Assembly (NCBI RefSeq): GCF_036250695.1
Contig: NZ_CP109427.1
Location: 4,712,001-4,776,000, forward strand
DNA from: Streptomyces sp. NBC_01497
GTDB lineage: Bacteria > Actinomycetota > Actinomycetes > Streptomycetales > Streptomycetaceae
DNA length: 64,000 bases
Reading direction: 5' to 3'
Made by a program: the position numbers and the translations under genes. The notes under the pieces are model-generated. The model saw only the letters and a list, made by a program, of their open reading frames with translations, was not told where the DNA came from and did not search any database. Below are positions 54,901-62,338 of this stretch, one piece after another (positions within the stretch are counted from its first letter, which is position 1; the number at the start of each line of letters is the position of its first letter).

Positions 54901-55128
54901 ACGTACGTCGAACACGGGGAACTCGTCGTACGGGGCCCGGACGGTGACGTCGAACTCGACTGGCGCCACACGCCGGACGGGACCCTGCACGCGTCGACGC
55001 TGGAGGGCGTGGCGGCGGGTCTGGCCTGGGCGGCGGGTCAGTGGCCGCGCCGCTTCGAGGTGGCCGCGCTGCTGGAGGACCCGACGCGCACGGCGGAACT
55101 GGAGCGCGACCGCTGGTTCGACGCGTGA
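51901..55128 (+). CDS. Sacsin/Hsp90-like ATPase, 1075 residues
   Basis: The N-terminal ~230 residues are a GHKL (Bergerat) ATPase fold. ELAQNAADAA near residue 54 gives the N-box, VLVAANTGAPLD the Mg-site region, and GRFGVGFAAVLAV near 125 the glycine-rich lid. This is the sacsin N-terminal-type ATPase, related to Hsp90. The remaining ~800 residues are acidic, rich in Asp, Glu, Leu and Val, with repeated helical blocks and no domain I know. A lone large chaperone-like ATPase is inferred. No co-chaperone or obvious partner is adjacent. The GTG at 51901 has GCGGAGTC ahead; an upstream in-frame start would add 56 atypical residues. Confidence 0.85.
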   Translation: MSVRTGEGADPFGTARLRRGVLDAWAASPARFREDANAEEDLALGGYRDRLVVELAQNAADAASRAGVPGRLRLTLRGRGGDGAGDGPVLVAANTGAPLDAAGVESLSTLRASAKREEADTEGAVGRFGVGFAAVLAVSDEPAVVSRTGGVRWSLTDAQALAREAAGDPTQDAGTPLAEEIRRRDGHVPLLRLPLPAEGAAPVGYDTAVILPLRDGTALDLVRRLLAGIDDSLLLTLTGLEEIVVEGDVEREGSPESPAGAGERVLRRVEDGPFVRVEDGAETRTWRVARRHGAIEPRLLADRPTEERLRPHWSVTWAVPVDAAGDGGHEGGPGRPRTAPVVHAPTPTDEPLGVPALLIASFPLDPTRRHPAPGPLTDFLIEEAAGAYAELLGSWEPVTPGTIDLVPGPLGKGELDGLLRAAILQRLPRVAFLAPALPTEELRALRPFEAEVVEGASAETVEVLADVLPTLLPGGYERRAELRTLGVGRLPLGDAIERIAGAGRPPQWWHRLYESLAGVDPDRLSGLPVPLASGRTTIGPRQVLLPLPGTEPPADLGRLGLKVAHPDAVHPLLEKLGALPATPRAVLTTPQVRAAVAASLDADEVWHEDDAAGGAPGPEELAETVLRLVRDAALEPGDEPWLGALALPDEDGELAPAGELVVPGSTFAEVLREDELAFVDGELAGRWGARPLAACGVLADFALVRATDVVLDPDELEPRSGDFAEPDDAGLLDAVDVWCEDVLDGLPETPVPPVATEIVAVRDLELVDDDAWPRVLALLARPPLRDALTERVRVLLPDGTVETVRSYTAWWLRDHPVLDGRRPAGLRAAGADPLLDGLYDEVDASGFEDAEVLRALGVRTTAAALLDEPGGAAELLSRLADPDRPVRPAQLRALYTALADLDPEQVTLPDELRAVVDGEVRVVDAVDAVVADAPDLLPLSGGIPLLPVSPARAADLAELLQVRGLVESLAGAGLAGVSTEGEEHDVPEPVRVLLGPATPRTYVEHGELVVRGPDGDVELDWRHTPDGTLHASTLEGVAAGLAWAAGQWPRRFEVAALLEDPTRTAELERDRWFDA

Positions 55129-55138
55129 GGTGATCCCG

Positions 55139-55174
55139 GGCCAAGCCTTTGCCGGGCCCGGCAAAGGCTTGGCC
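55139..55174. terminator. 36-bp perfect palindrome after the sacsin-like gene
   Basis: Both 18-base halves (55139-55156 and 55157-55174) are exact reverse complements with no spacer. The centre reads GCCGGGCCCGGC. It starts 10 bases after the stop codon and can form a very stable hairpin, so transcription termination is the likeliest role. A recombination or protein-binding site is not excluded. Confidence 0.7.
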
Positions 55175-55272
55175 AAGGGGTACAACCAAAACCACTCCCG
55201 GCATATCTGGCCCGTCGGGTCTCCTGACGCACAGGATTCCCACAGGCACTTCACAGATCATCTGGGGAACAC

Positions 55273-56061
55273 ATGCGCATACGTGTCACTGCCGCAGCCG
55301 TCGCCACCGTCGGCGGTGTGCTGGCTCTGACCGCCTTTGCCGGACCGGCCGAGGCCGCCACCGCGACGACGGCGAACACCGCACCCGTCATCAGCAAGGT
55401 GGTCGTCAACGGCGGGAAGCCCGTCGTCCTCGGCACCACCGGCGCCAAGAAGCTGTCCGTCTCCGTCACCGCGTCCGACGACTCCGGCATCCAGGACGCG
55501 GCCGGATTGCTCTACGACGGCGCCACCCCCGACGCCGCGAATGACGTGACGTACGTGATGAACGAGAAGAAGGCCACCTGCAAGGCGAGCGGCACGACCG
55601 CGGCCGTGTGCACGTTCACCATCACGGCCGATCCGGGGGAGCTGTGGAACACCGACGCCAGGACGTGGCACGTCGGCGCGGCGGCCCTTGGCAAGGACAA
55701 GGGCGTCACGGAGAAGGACACCTTCTCCACCATCGCGTTCCAGCGCGCCTCGAAGCTGACCACCGACGCCGCACCGGAGCCGGTGAAGAAGGGCGGGACG
55801 CTCACCGTCACGGGCAGACTCTCCCGCGCCAACTGGGACACCGGCACGTACGCCGGGTACACGACGCAGCCTGTGAGGCTCCAGTTCCGCAAGGCGGGCA
55901 GCTCGGCGTACACGACGGTCACCACCCTCAAGACGTCCTCCACGGGCACGCTGAAGACCACCGTGAAGGCCTCGGTGGACGGCTACTGGCACTACAGCTT
56001 CGTCGGGACGTCCACCACCCCGGCGGTCAGCGCCGCGGGCGACTACGTCGACGTCCGCTGA
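55273..56061 (+). CDS. Secreted DUF5707-type protein
   Basis: The 262-residue protein has a Sec signal peptide (MRIRVTAAAVATVGGVLALTAFAG, predicted cut after AEA near residue 28). The mature part is two beta-sandwich-like regions (SVSVTASDDSGIQDAAGLLYDG and GGTLTVTGRLSRANW...TTQPVRLQFRKAGSSAYTTV), as in Streptomyces calcium- or sugar-binding and DUF5707 exoproteins. Two cysteines (CKAS and VCTF) could form a disulfide. It is expected outside the cell; function unknown. GGGGAACAC precedes the ATG. Confidence 0.8.
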   Translation: MRIRVTAAAVATVGGVLALTAFAGPAEAATATTANTAPVISKVVVNGGKPVVLGTTGAKKLSVSVTASDDSGIQDAAGLLYDGATPDAANDVTYVMNEKKATCKASGTTAAVCTFTITADPGELWNTDARTWHVGAAALGKDKGVTEKDTFSTIAFQRASKLTTDAAPEPVKKGGTLTVTGRLSRANWDTGTYAGYTTQPVRLQFRKAGSSAYTTVTTLKTSSTGTLKTTVKASVDGYWHYSFVGTSTTPAVSAAGDYVDVR

Positions 56062-56213
56062 CGCCACGGACCCGGCGGTCCGGCGGCCCCGTAACCCCGT
56101 GATCGGGGAAGCCCGCAGGCCCGCAACCCTGGGACAGGTGCGGGCGGTTGGTCCGGTCGCGCCCCTCGCGCGGCCGGACCGGCGACGGCCGGGGGCAGCG
56201 ACGGCCGGACCGG

Positions 56214-56248
56214 CGGCGGAGCCGGGGCGGTGCGCCCCGGCTCCGCCG
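56214..56248. terminator. Bidirectional terminator, 16-bp stem
   Basis: A perfect 16-bp stem (56214-56229 with 56233-56248) encloses a GTG loop between the convergent DUF5707 and P-type ATPase genes. It is six bases from the ATPase stop. Confidence 0.78.
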
Positions 56249-56253
56249 GGCGG

Positions 56254-58878
56254 TCACGTCCCGCTCTCCACCGTCCGGCGGGCGATCCACCACCACGCCG
56301 CCTCCAGCAGCACCCCGCCCACGGCGGCGATGCCCACGGCCGTCCAGGGCATGGTCTCCCCGACCAGCTTCAGCGCGAAGAAGCGCTGGAACGACGGCAC
56401 CGCGAGGACCAGCAGGAACGCCGCGGCCATCGCCGCCACCAGCACCAGACGCCACCAGGTGTAAGGACGCGCGATGATGGCCAGCACCCAGAGCGACACG
56501 AGGAACAGGGTCACAGTGGCCGCGCTGGTCTCGGCGCCCAGGGTGTCGGGACCCGTCGAGTAGTGACGGGCCAGCAGGTACGTCGTGAACGTCGTGACGG
56601 CCGCGATCACCCCGCTCGGCACGGAGTAGCGCAGCACCCGCCTCACGAAGTGGGGCCGCGCGCGCTCGTGGTTGGGGGCCAGCGCCAGGAAGAACGCCGG
56701 AACGCCGATCGTGAGGGTGGACAGCAGCGTCAAGTGCCGTGGCAGGAAGGGGTACGGCACCTGGAAGCAGACGACGAACACGGCGAGCAGCACTGAGTAG
56801 ACCGTCTTCGTCAGGAACAGGGTCGCGACCCGGGTGATGTTCCCGATCACCCGCCGCCCCTCCGCCACCACCGAGGGCAGGGTGGCGAAGCTGTTGTCGA
56901 GCAGCACGATCTGCGCCACCGCGCGTGTCGCCTCCGCGCCGGAGCCCATCGCCACGCCGATGTCCGCGTCCTTCAGGGCCAGTACGTCGTTGACCCCGTC
57001 GCCGGTCATCGCGACCGTGTGGCCCTTCGACTGGAGCGCCGCGACCATGTCGCGCTTCTGCCGCGGGGTGACCCGGCCGAAGACCGCGCCCGCCTCCAGG
57101 GCGTCGGCCGTCCGGGCGGGGTCGTTGGCCGGCAGCCGCCGCGCGTCGACCGTACGGTCCGCGCCGGGGAGCCCGAGCTGTGCCGCGACCGCGCCGACCG
57201 ACACGGCGTTGTCACCGGAGATGACCTTCGCCGCGACGTTCTGCTCCGCGAAGTACGCGAGCGTCGCGGCCGCGTCGGACCGCAGCCGCTGCCGCAGCAC
57301 CACGAGTGCCACCGGGCGCACGGCCCCGCCCGGCCCTGACGCCCCACCGTCTCCTGCCCCGATCGAGGGCCCCTCGTCCGGCCCGATCGAGGGGCCCTCG
57401 TCCGACCCGTTCCCGTCCGGTCCTGTGCGCTCCCGGGGGACGGTGTCGTCCCGCCGTGCCAGCAGCAGGACGCGCAGGCCGCGGGCGGCCCGTTCGTCCG
57501 CCTCCGGCAGCGCCGGGTCGTCGCGGCGCAGCAGGACGTCGGGCGCGCCCAGCAGCCATCCGGTCGGCACCCCGCTCTCGTCGGTGAGCACCGCTCCGCT
57601 GTACTTGCGCGCCGAGGAGAAGGGCAGGACGTCCGTGCTCCGCCATCCCTGCGGCGCCGGATACGCGGCGACGACCGCGCGCAGGCTGGCGTTCGGCCGG
57701 GGGTCGGCGGCCCCCAGCGCGCCCAGCACCCGCCGTACGTACGCCTCGTCGCGGTCCCGGTCGTCCGGGCCGTTCCGGTCCTGCCGGTCCTCTCCGTCGT
57801 CCGGGTCGTTCCGGTCCTCGGGGGCGCCGGCGGCCGTTGCCCGTCCCGCGCCGCCGAGCAGGTGCAGCTCGCTGACGTCCATGCCGCCCTCGGTCAGCGT
57901 CCCCGTCTTGTCCAGACAGACCGTGTCCACCCGGGCCAGCCCCTCGATCGCGGGCAGCTCCTGCACCAGGCACTGCCTGCGGCCGAGCCGGACAACCCCG
58001 ATGGCGAACGCCACCGACGTCAGCAGCACCAGGCCTTCCGGGATCATGGGGACGATCCCGCCGACCGTCCGCGCGATGGCGTCCTTCAGCGCGTGCCGCT
58101 CCGTGACCAGCTGACTGATGATCAGGGCGACCGCCGTCGGGACCATCAGCCAGGTCACGTACTTGAGGATCAGGCTGATGCCGCCGCGCAGTTCGGAGTC
58201 GACGAGGGTGAAGCGGGAGGCCTCCTCGGCGAGCTGGGCCGCGTAGGCCTCGCGGCCGACGCGTTCCGCGCGGAACGCCCCGCTGCCCGCGACGACGAAA
58301 CTGCCCGACATCACCGGTTCGCCCGCTCGTTTCAGCACGGGGTCCGCCTCGCCCGTCAGCAGCGACTCGTCGACCTCCAGGCCGTCCGCCTCCACGGTCG
58401 AACCGTCGACCACGATCTTGTCCCCAGGCCCCAGTTCGATGATGTCCCCGAGCACGATTCCGGCGACGGGGACCTCGGTCGGCGTCCCGTCCCTGCGGAC
58501 GGTCGGCCGGGATTCCCCGAGCACCGCGAGGCTGTCGAGCGTCTTCTTCGCCCGCCACTCCTGCACCATCCCGATGGCGGTGTTCGCCACGATCACGTAG
58601 CCGAACAGACTGTCCTGGAACGGCGCGACGAACAGCACGAGCAGCCACAGCACGCCGATGATCGCGTTGAAGCGGGTGAGGACGTTGGCACGGACGATCT
58701 CGGTGAAGGACCGGCTGCTGCGGACCGGCACGTCGTTGACCTCGCCGCGCGCGACGCGCCGCGCCACCTCCGCGCCGGTCAGCCCGCGCCGCGCCGACGC
58801 CGGCACCCCGGCGTCGGGCGGGGGCGGGAGGGGGACGGGGTGGACGGGATCGAGCTCGGCGCCGCCGTCGTGCGTCAT
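56254..58878 (-). CDS. P-type ATPase, CtpE-like (probable calcium transporter)
   Basis: The 874-residue ATPase has all core motifs: LTGEADPV (actuator), phosphorylated Asp in CLDKTGTLTEGG near residue 322, and GDGVNDVLALKDADIGVAMGSG near 629. Helix 4 carries MIPEGLVLL instead of a CPC metal motif. This groups it with mycobacterial CtpE, which I recall as a calcium importer, and other P2/P5-like ATPases. Two hydrophilic insertions are unusual: a DRNDPDDGEDRQDRN stretch near 360 and a duplicated DEGPSIG unit near 500. It stands alone on this strand. Confidence 0.88.
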   Translation of the reverse strand: MTHDGGAELDPVHPVPLPPPPDAGVPASARRGLTGAEVARRVARGEVNDVPVRSSRSFTEIVRANVLTRFNAIIGVLWLLVLFVAPFQDSLFGYVIVANTAIGMVQEWRAKKTLDSLAVLGESRPTVRRDGTPTEVPVAGIVLGDIIELGPGDKIVVDGSTVEADGLEVDESLLTGEADPVLKRAGEPVMSGSFVVAGSGAFRAERVGREAYAAQLAEEASRFTLVDSELRGGISLILKYVTWLMVPTAVALIISQLVTERHALKDAIARTVGGIVPMIPEGLVLLTSVAFAIGVVRLGRRQCLVQELPAIEGLARVDTVCLDKTGTLTEGGMDVSELHLLGGAGRATAAGAPEDRNDPDDGEDRQDRNGPDDRDRDEAYVRRVLGALGAADPRPNASLRAVVAAYPAPQGWRSTDVLPFSSARKYSGAVLTDESGVPTGWLLGAPDVLLRRDDPALPEADERAARGLRVLLLARRDDTVPRERTGPDGNGSDEGPSIGPDEGPSIGAGDGGASGPGGAVRPVALVVLRQRLRSDAAATLAYFAEQNVAAKVISGDNAVSVGAVAAQLGLPGADRTVDARRLPANDPARTADALEAGAVFGRVTPRQKRDMVAALQSKGHTVAMTGDGVNDVLALKDADIGVAMGSGAEATRAVAQIVLLDNSFATLPSVVAEGRRVIGNITRVATLFLTKTVYSVLLAVFVVCFQVPYPFLPRHLTLLSTLTIGVPAFFLALAPNHERARPHFVRRVLRYSVPSGVIAAVTTFTTYLLARHYSTGPDTLGAETSAATVTLFLVSLWVLAIIARPYTWWRLVLVAAMAAAFLLVLAVPSFQRFFALKLVGETMPWTAVGIAAVGGVLLEAAWWWIARRTVESGT

Positions 58879-59051
58879 GGTGGTGACGGTACGGGCGCAC
58901 GTGCCGCCTCACCCGTCGGACAGCGCCGTGGGCGAGGGAGTGTCGCGGTGCGGCGGGCGCCGGGCGCGCCGGCTCGTACGCGGGAGGCCCCTACGCGGGG
59001 GGAGTGGGTCCCGGAACCGGGGTCCCGGAGCCCGGGGCGGAGGGCCCTGGG

Positions 59052-59393
59052 TCAGTCGGTCCCGTTGCTGCGGTCGGCGGAGGAGGGCGGCTCCTGGTCG
59101 CGGGATCCGGCCGGAGATCCGCTCCCGGGCTCCGCGGCGTCGGCTGCCGCCGCATGCCTGATCGCCGCTTCCCGTGCCCGGACGTACCAGATGCCGAAGC
59201 ACCCGAGGCCCGCGCCGGCCAGGCAGGTCCAGATCCACCAGGCGTGCCCGTGGTCGCTGAACCAGCCGTAGAACGGCAGCTGGCCGAGGAACATCACGAG
59301 CCAGATGATCGTGCCGCCCGTGACGGTGGCGACGATCGGCCCTTCGAGGGGTGCGGGGGCCTCGCGCTGCGGCGTCGCCGTGGGACCGGTCAT
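59052..59393 (-). CDS. DUF2530 small membrane protein
   Basis: The 113-residue protein has two membrane helices (TVTGGTIIWLVMFLGQLPF and AWWIWTCLAGAGLGCFGIWYV) joined by YGWFSDHGH, and a short acidic tail. This matches the DUF2530 family of actinobacteria. Function unknown. It precedes and diverges from the purine permease gene, so a link to transport is possible but unproven. Confidence 0.85.
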   Translation of the reverse strand: MTGPTATPQREAPAPLEGPIVATVTGGTIIWLVMFLGQLPFYGWFSDHGHAWWIWTCLAGAGLGCFGIWYVRAREAAIRHAAAADAAEPGSGSPAGSRDQEPPSSADRSNGTD

Positions 59394-59710
59394 GGGCCTC
59401 AGTCTATGTGGGGGGTGTCACCGGACCCTGTGGGGTCCTCGCGGGTGCTGGGCACGGGGCCGTTTCGTAGAGAGGTCCAAGTACCCGGGCGTGCTCGTGG
59501 CCGGCGAGCCGGCCGGGGGAATGTACAGGTGTGCCCCGATATATCGGGCATCTACGCGCGGAGATGGTGATCTTCACCTACTTTTATTCATACTGAAACG
59601 GTTTCCGGTTGATCGTTGACCTAATCTGCTCGTTCGAACATCCAAATGAGCAGCGCGTCCGACCGATTACGCCCCCGTCCCGCCATCGATGACGACTGAG
59701 GTCTCCACGC
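59394..59710. other. AT-richer divergent control region
   Basis: Within about 200 bases before the purine permease the sequence is clearly AT-richer. It contains TTGACC at 59616, a GTTCGAAC palindrome at 59632-59639, and a CTGCTC/GAGCAG inverted repeat at 59626-59653 around it. These look like promoter and operator elements; no -10 could be fixed. Confidence 0.45.
59626..59653 (+). promoter_or_regulatory. Inverted repeat around GTTCGAAC upstream of the purine permease
   Basis: CTGCTC (59626-59631) and GAGCAG (59648-59653) flank a GTTCGAAC palindrome, 58-85 bases ahead of the permease start. The same GTTCGAAC core occurs at 6130-6137. Regulator unknown. Confidence 0.35.
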
Positions 59711-61156
59711 ATGCCCTCCGCTCCGGTCGACCCCGCCGGTCTGCCTCCCGCTCCCGCGGATCCGCACAACGGGTTCGACCGCTACTTCAAGATCACGGAG
59801 CGCGGCTCCTCGATCGCCCGCGAGATCCGCGGCGGCTTCGCCACCTTCTTCGCGATGGCCTACATCATCGTGCTCAACCCGATCATCCTGGGCAGCGCGA
59901 AGGACATGTTCGGGCACCACCTCAACGGCGGGCAGCTCGTCACCGCGACCGTCATCACGGCCGCCTTCACGACGCTCCTGATGGGTGTCTTCGGCAACGT
60001 GCCGATCGCGCTCGCCGCCGGTCTCGGCGTCAACACGGTCGTGGCCCTCCAGCTCGCGCCCCGGATGAGCTGGCCGGACGCGATGGGCATGGTCGTGCTC
60101 GCCGGTCTCGTCGTGATGCTGCTGGTGGCGACAGGGCTGCGGGAGCGCGTGATGAACGCCGTGCCCGGCGGTCTCCGCAAGGGCATCGCGATCGGTATCG
60201 GCCTGTTCATCATGCTGATCGGTCTGGTCGACTCGGGCTTCGTCTCCCGTATCCCCGACGTCGCCGAGACCACCGTCCCGCTCCAGCTCGGTGGCGACGG
60301 CCACCTCAACGGCTGGCCGGTGCTGATCTTCGCGCTGGGCGCGATGCTCACCCTGGTGCTGCTGGTACGGAAGGTCCCCGGCGCGATCCTGATCTCGATC
60401 GTCTCGATGACGGTCCTCGCGATCGTCGTCAACCTGGTCGCGAAGGTGTCGGACTGGGGCCTCACGGTGCCGAAGTGGCCCGGCAACCCCGTCTCGTCGC
60501 CCGACTTCGGGCTGCTCGGGCACATCAGCCTGTTCGGCGGCTTCCACCGGGTGGGCATCCTCACCGGCGTCCTCTTCGTCTTCACCGTGCTGCTGTCGTC
60601 CTTCTTCGACGCCATGGGCACGGTCCTCGGCGTCGGCGACAAGGCCGGCCTGACGGACGAGCGGGGCCGGATCCCCGGTATCAACAAGATCCTCTTCATC
60701 GATGGCATCGGTGTCGCCGCGGGTGGCGCGAGCTCCTCGTCGGCCGGTACCTGCTTCGTCGAGTCGACGGCGGGCGTCGGCGAGGGCGCCCGGACGGGCC
60801 TGGCGTCCGTCACGACCGGCCTGCTGTTCGTGGTGTCGCTGTTCCTCACACCGCTCGCCACGATGGTGCCGTCGCAGGCGGCCACCCCCGCGCTGGTCGC
60901 GGTCGGTTTCATGATCCTCGCCGGTTCGATCAGGGACATCGACTGGAGCGACTACTCCATCGCCATTCCGGCGTTCCTCGCGATGGTGATAATGCCGTTC
61001 ACCTACTCGATCACGAACGGCATCGGCATCGGCTTCATCTCCTTCACCGTGCTGCGCCTGGCGCTGGGGCGCGGCAGGGAGGTGCCGGCCCCGATGTACG
61101 TGGTGTCGGCGGTCTTCCTCTTCTACTACCTGATGCCGGCGCTCGGACTCGCGTGA
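59711..61156 (+). CDS. Purine (NCS2, AzgA-type) permease
   Basis: The 481-residue protein has about 13 helices and is an NCS2 carrier of the AzgA branch, which imports adenine, guanine or hypoxanthine with protons. Markers are EIRGGFATFFAMAYIIVLNP near residue 40, ALAAGLGVNTVVALQL, and the substrate-site region FIDGIGVAAGGASSSSAGTCFVESTAGVGEGARTGLASV. The upstream region is AT-rich with a palindrome. A strong terminator follows 125 bases after the stop. Confidence 0.92.
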   Translation: MPSAPVDPAGLPPAPADPHNGFDRYFKITERGSSIAREIRGGFATFFAMAYIIVLNPIILGSAKDMFGHHLNGGQLVTATVITAAFTTLLMGVFGNVPIALAAGLGVNTVVALQLAPRMSWPDAMGMVVLAGLVVMLLVATGLRERVMNAVPGGLRKGIAIGIGLFIMLIGLVDSGFVSRIPDVAETTVPLQLGGDGHLNGWPVLIFALGAMLTLVLLVRKVPGAILISIVSMTVLAIVVNLVAKVSDWGLTVPKWPGNPVSSPDFGLLGHISLFGGFHRVGILTGVLFVFTVLLSSFFDAMGTVLGVGDKAGLTDERGRIPGINKILFIDGIGVAAGGASSSSAGTCFVESTAGVGEGARTGLASVTTGLLFVVSLFLTPLATMVPSQAATPALVAVGFMILAGSIRDIDWSDYSIAIPAFLAMVIMPFTYSITNGIGIGFISFTVLRLALGRGREVPAPMYVVSAVFLFYYLMPALGLA

Positions 61157-61280
61157 GCGTGAGCGGGCCCGGCGCAGGGCCCGGTGGTGCGGTACCCGTA
61201 CACGAGTAGCGCGTCCGCGGCCGTGAGTACGGCCGGCGGTGCGGGTGTGGGCCCGCGGGATGTCCGGGCCCCCGGGGCGG

Positions 61281-61328
61281 ACGTGCGGTCCGCCGGAGAT
61301 TCGTTTCTCCGGCGGACCGCACGTTTTT
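61281..61328 (+). terminator. Intrinsic terminator with T run
   Basis: A perfect 19-bp stem (61281-61299 with 61306-61324) and 6-base loop are followed by TTTT. This is the most classical rho-independent terminator in the window and closes the permease transcript. Confidence 0.93.
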
Positions 61329-61427
61329 CGGCCATCGGGGGCGGCAAGGGAGGCGGCCACGGCCCCGGTCCGGCGCCGTGGCCCCGGAGCGCTCACCGCA
61401 CGCCGGTCACCACGCGCGCCTCACGGC

Positions 61428-61616
61428 TCACCCGGTGGAGCTCCGGTAGAACTTCTCCGTCTCGTCGACGGCCGTCTTGAAGCGCTCGTCGAAGTCGTCC
61501 CGTACGAGCGTTCTGACCACGTAGTCCTGCACGCTCATCCCCCGTCTGGCCGCGTGGCGCCTGATCCGGTCGAGCAGCTCACCGTCGATCCGCAGGCTGA
61601 GCACTGTCGATCCCAT
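61428..61616 (-). CDS. Ribbon-helix-helix protein (Arc/MetJ type)
   Basis: The 62-residue protein has a ribbon-helix-helix DNA-binding fold: strand TVLSLRIDGELL, then helices DRIRRHAARRGMSVQDYVVRTLV. An acidic-basic tail follows (RDDFDERFKTAVDETEKFYRSS). Such proteins are often antitoxins, but no toxin gene is adjacent. The gene upstream on this strand is not part of a pair; the next gene is the divergent marR. It may be a stand-alone regulator. Confidence 0.82.
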   Translation of the reverse strand: MGSTVLSLRIDGELLDRIRRHAARRGMSVQDYVVRTLVRDDFDERFKTAVDETEKFYRSSTG

Positions 61617-61739
61617 GTCGGCAAGCGTCCGGCCCCGGTACGGACCTTCGGGAGGGTTTCCGGAGGAGTCTCACTCGTACGAGTGAACTGTGTGGGCGAT
61701 GCCACCCCGAGATGGATGCATGCGGGTGGTACTTAGATT

Positions 61740-61755
61740 GAGTAATGAGTTACTC
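61740..61755. promoter_or_regulatory. MarR operator palindrome over the marR start
   Basis: GAGTAA (61740-61745) and TTACTC (61750-61755) form an inverted repeat whose left arm ends on the A of the ATG. TAGATT just before (61734-61739) resembles a -10 element, so transcription could start at the ATG. Autorepression is predicted. Confidence 0.65.
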
Positions 61756-62203
61756 TAAATACATGCCTGACCTGTCCCACGGCGCCGAGGACGACGCCGC
61801 TGTGAACTCCCTGCGCTCCGCCGTCATGCGGCTGGGGCGGCGGCTCAAGCACCAGCGTGTGGACGAGTCGCTCAGCCCCACCGAGATGTCGGTGCTGGGC
61901 ACGCTGCGCCGGTGCGGCTCCGCCACACCCGGCGAACTGGCCCGCAAGGAACACGTCCAGCCGCCGTCGATGACCAGAATCGTGGCATTGCTGGAAGCCA
62001 AGGGGCTTGTCAGGCTGGAACCGCACCCCGACGACCGTCGGCAGAAAGTGGTCAGCCAGACCGAGCAGGCCGAGGCGATGCTCGAAGAGAGCCGCCGCAA
62101 GCGGAACGTCTGGCTGGCTTCTCTCACCGAGGGCCTGGACGAGGACGAGTGGGCGAAGCTGCGCGCGGCCGCCCCGGTCCTGGAGAAGCTCGCCGACCTG
62201 TGA
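61745..62203 (+). CDS. MarR-family transcriptional regulator
   Basis: The 152-residue protein has the winged-helix MarR fold: LSPTEMSVLGTLRRCGSATPGELARKEHVQPPSMTRIVALLEAKGLVRLEPHPDDRRQKVV. It should bind the palindrome that overlaps its own start and be released by a small molecule. The downstream MFS gene, 135 bases away, is the likely target. The transcript is probably leaderless, because no ribosome site precedes ATG 61745 and a TAGATT lies five bases away; ATG 61763 is an alternative start. Confidence 0.9.
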   Translation: MSYSKYMPDLSHGAEDDAAVNSLRSAVMRLGRRLKHQRVDESLSPTEMSVLGTLRRCGSATPGELARKEHVQPPSMTRIVALLEAKGLVRLEPHPDDRRQKVVSQTEQAEAMLEESRRKRNVWLASLTEGLDEDEWAKLRAAAPVLEKLADL

Positions 62204-62338
62204 GGTCTCACGGGTCGCGAGCGGCGGACACCGGAGCCGCGCCGCGACAAGCACGTGTGCCATCGCGTGCTGCCCGAACACGCCGCCGGTGACGGCGGCG
62301 CCGCACCATCGCGTAACCGCTGAGGAGGCGAACGCACT

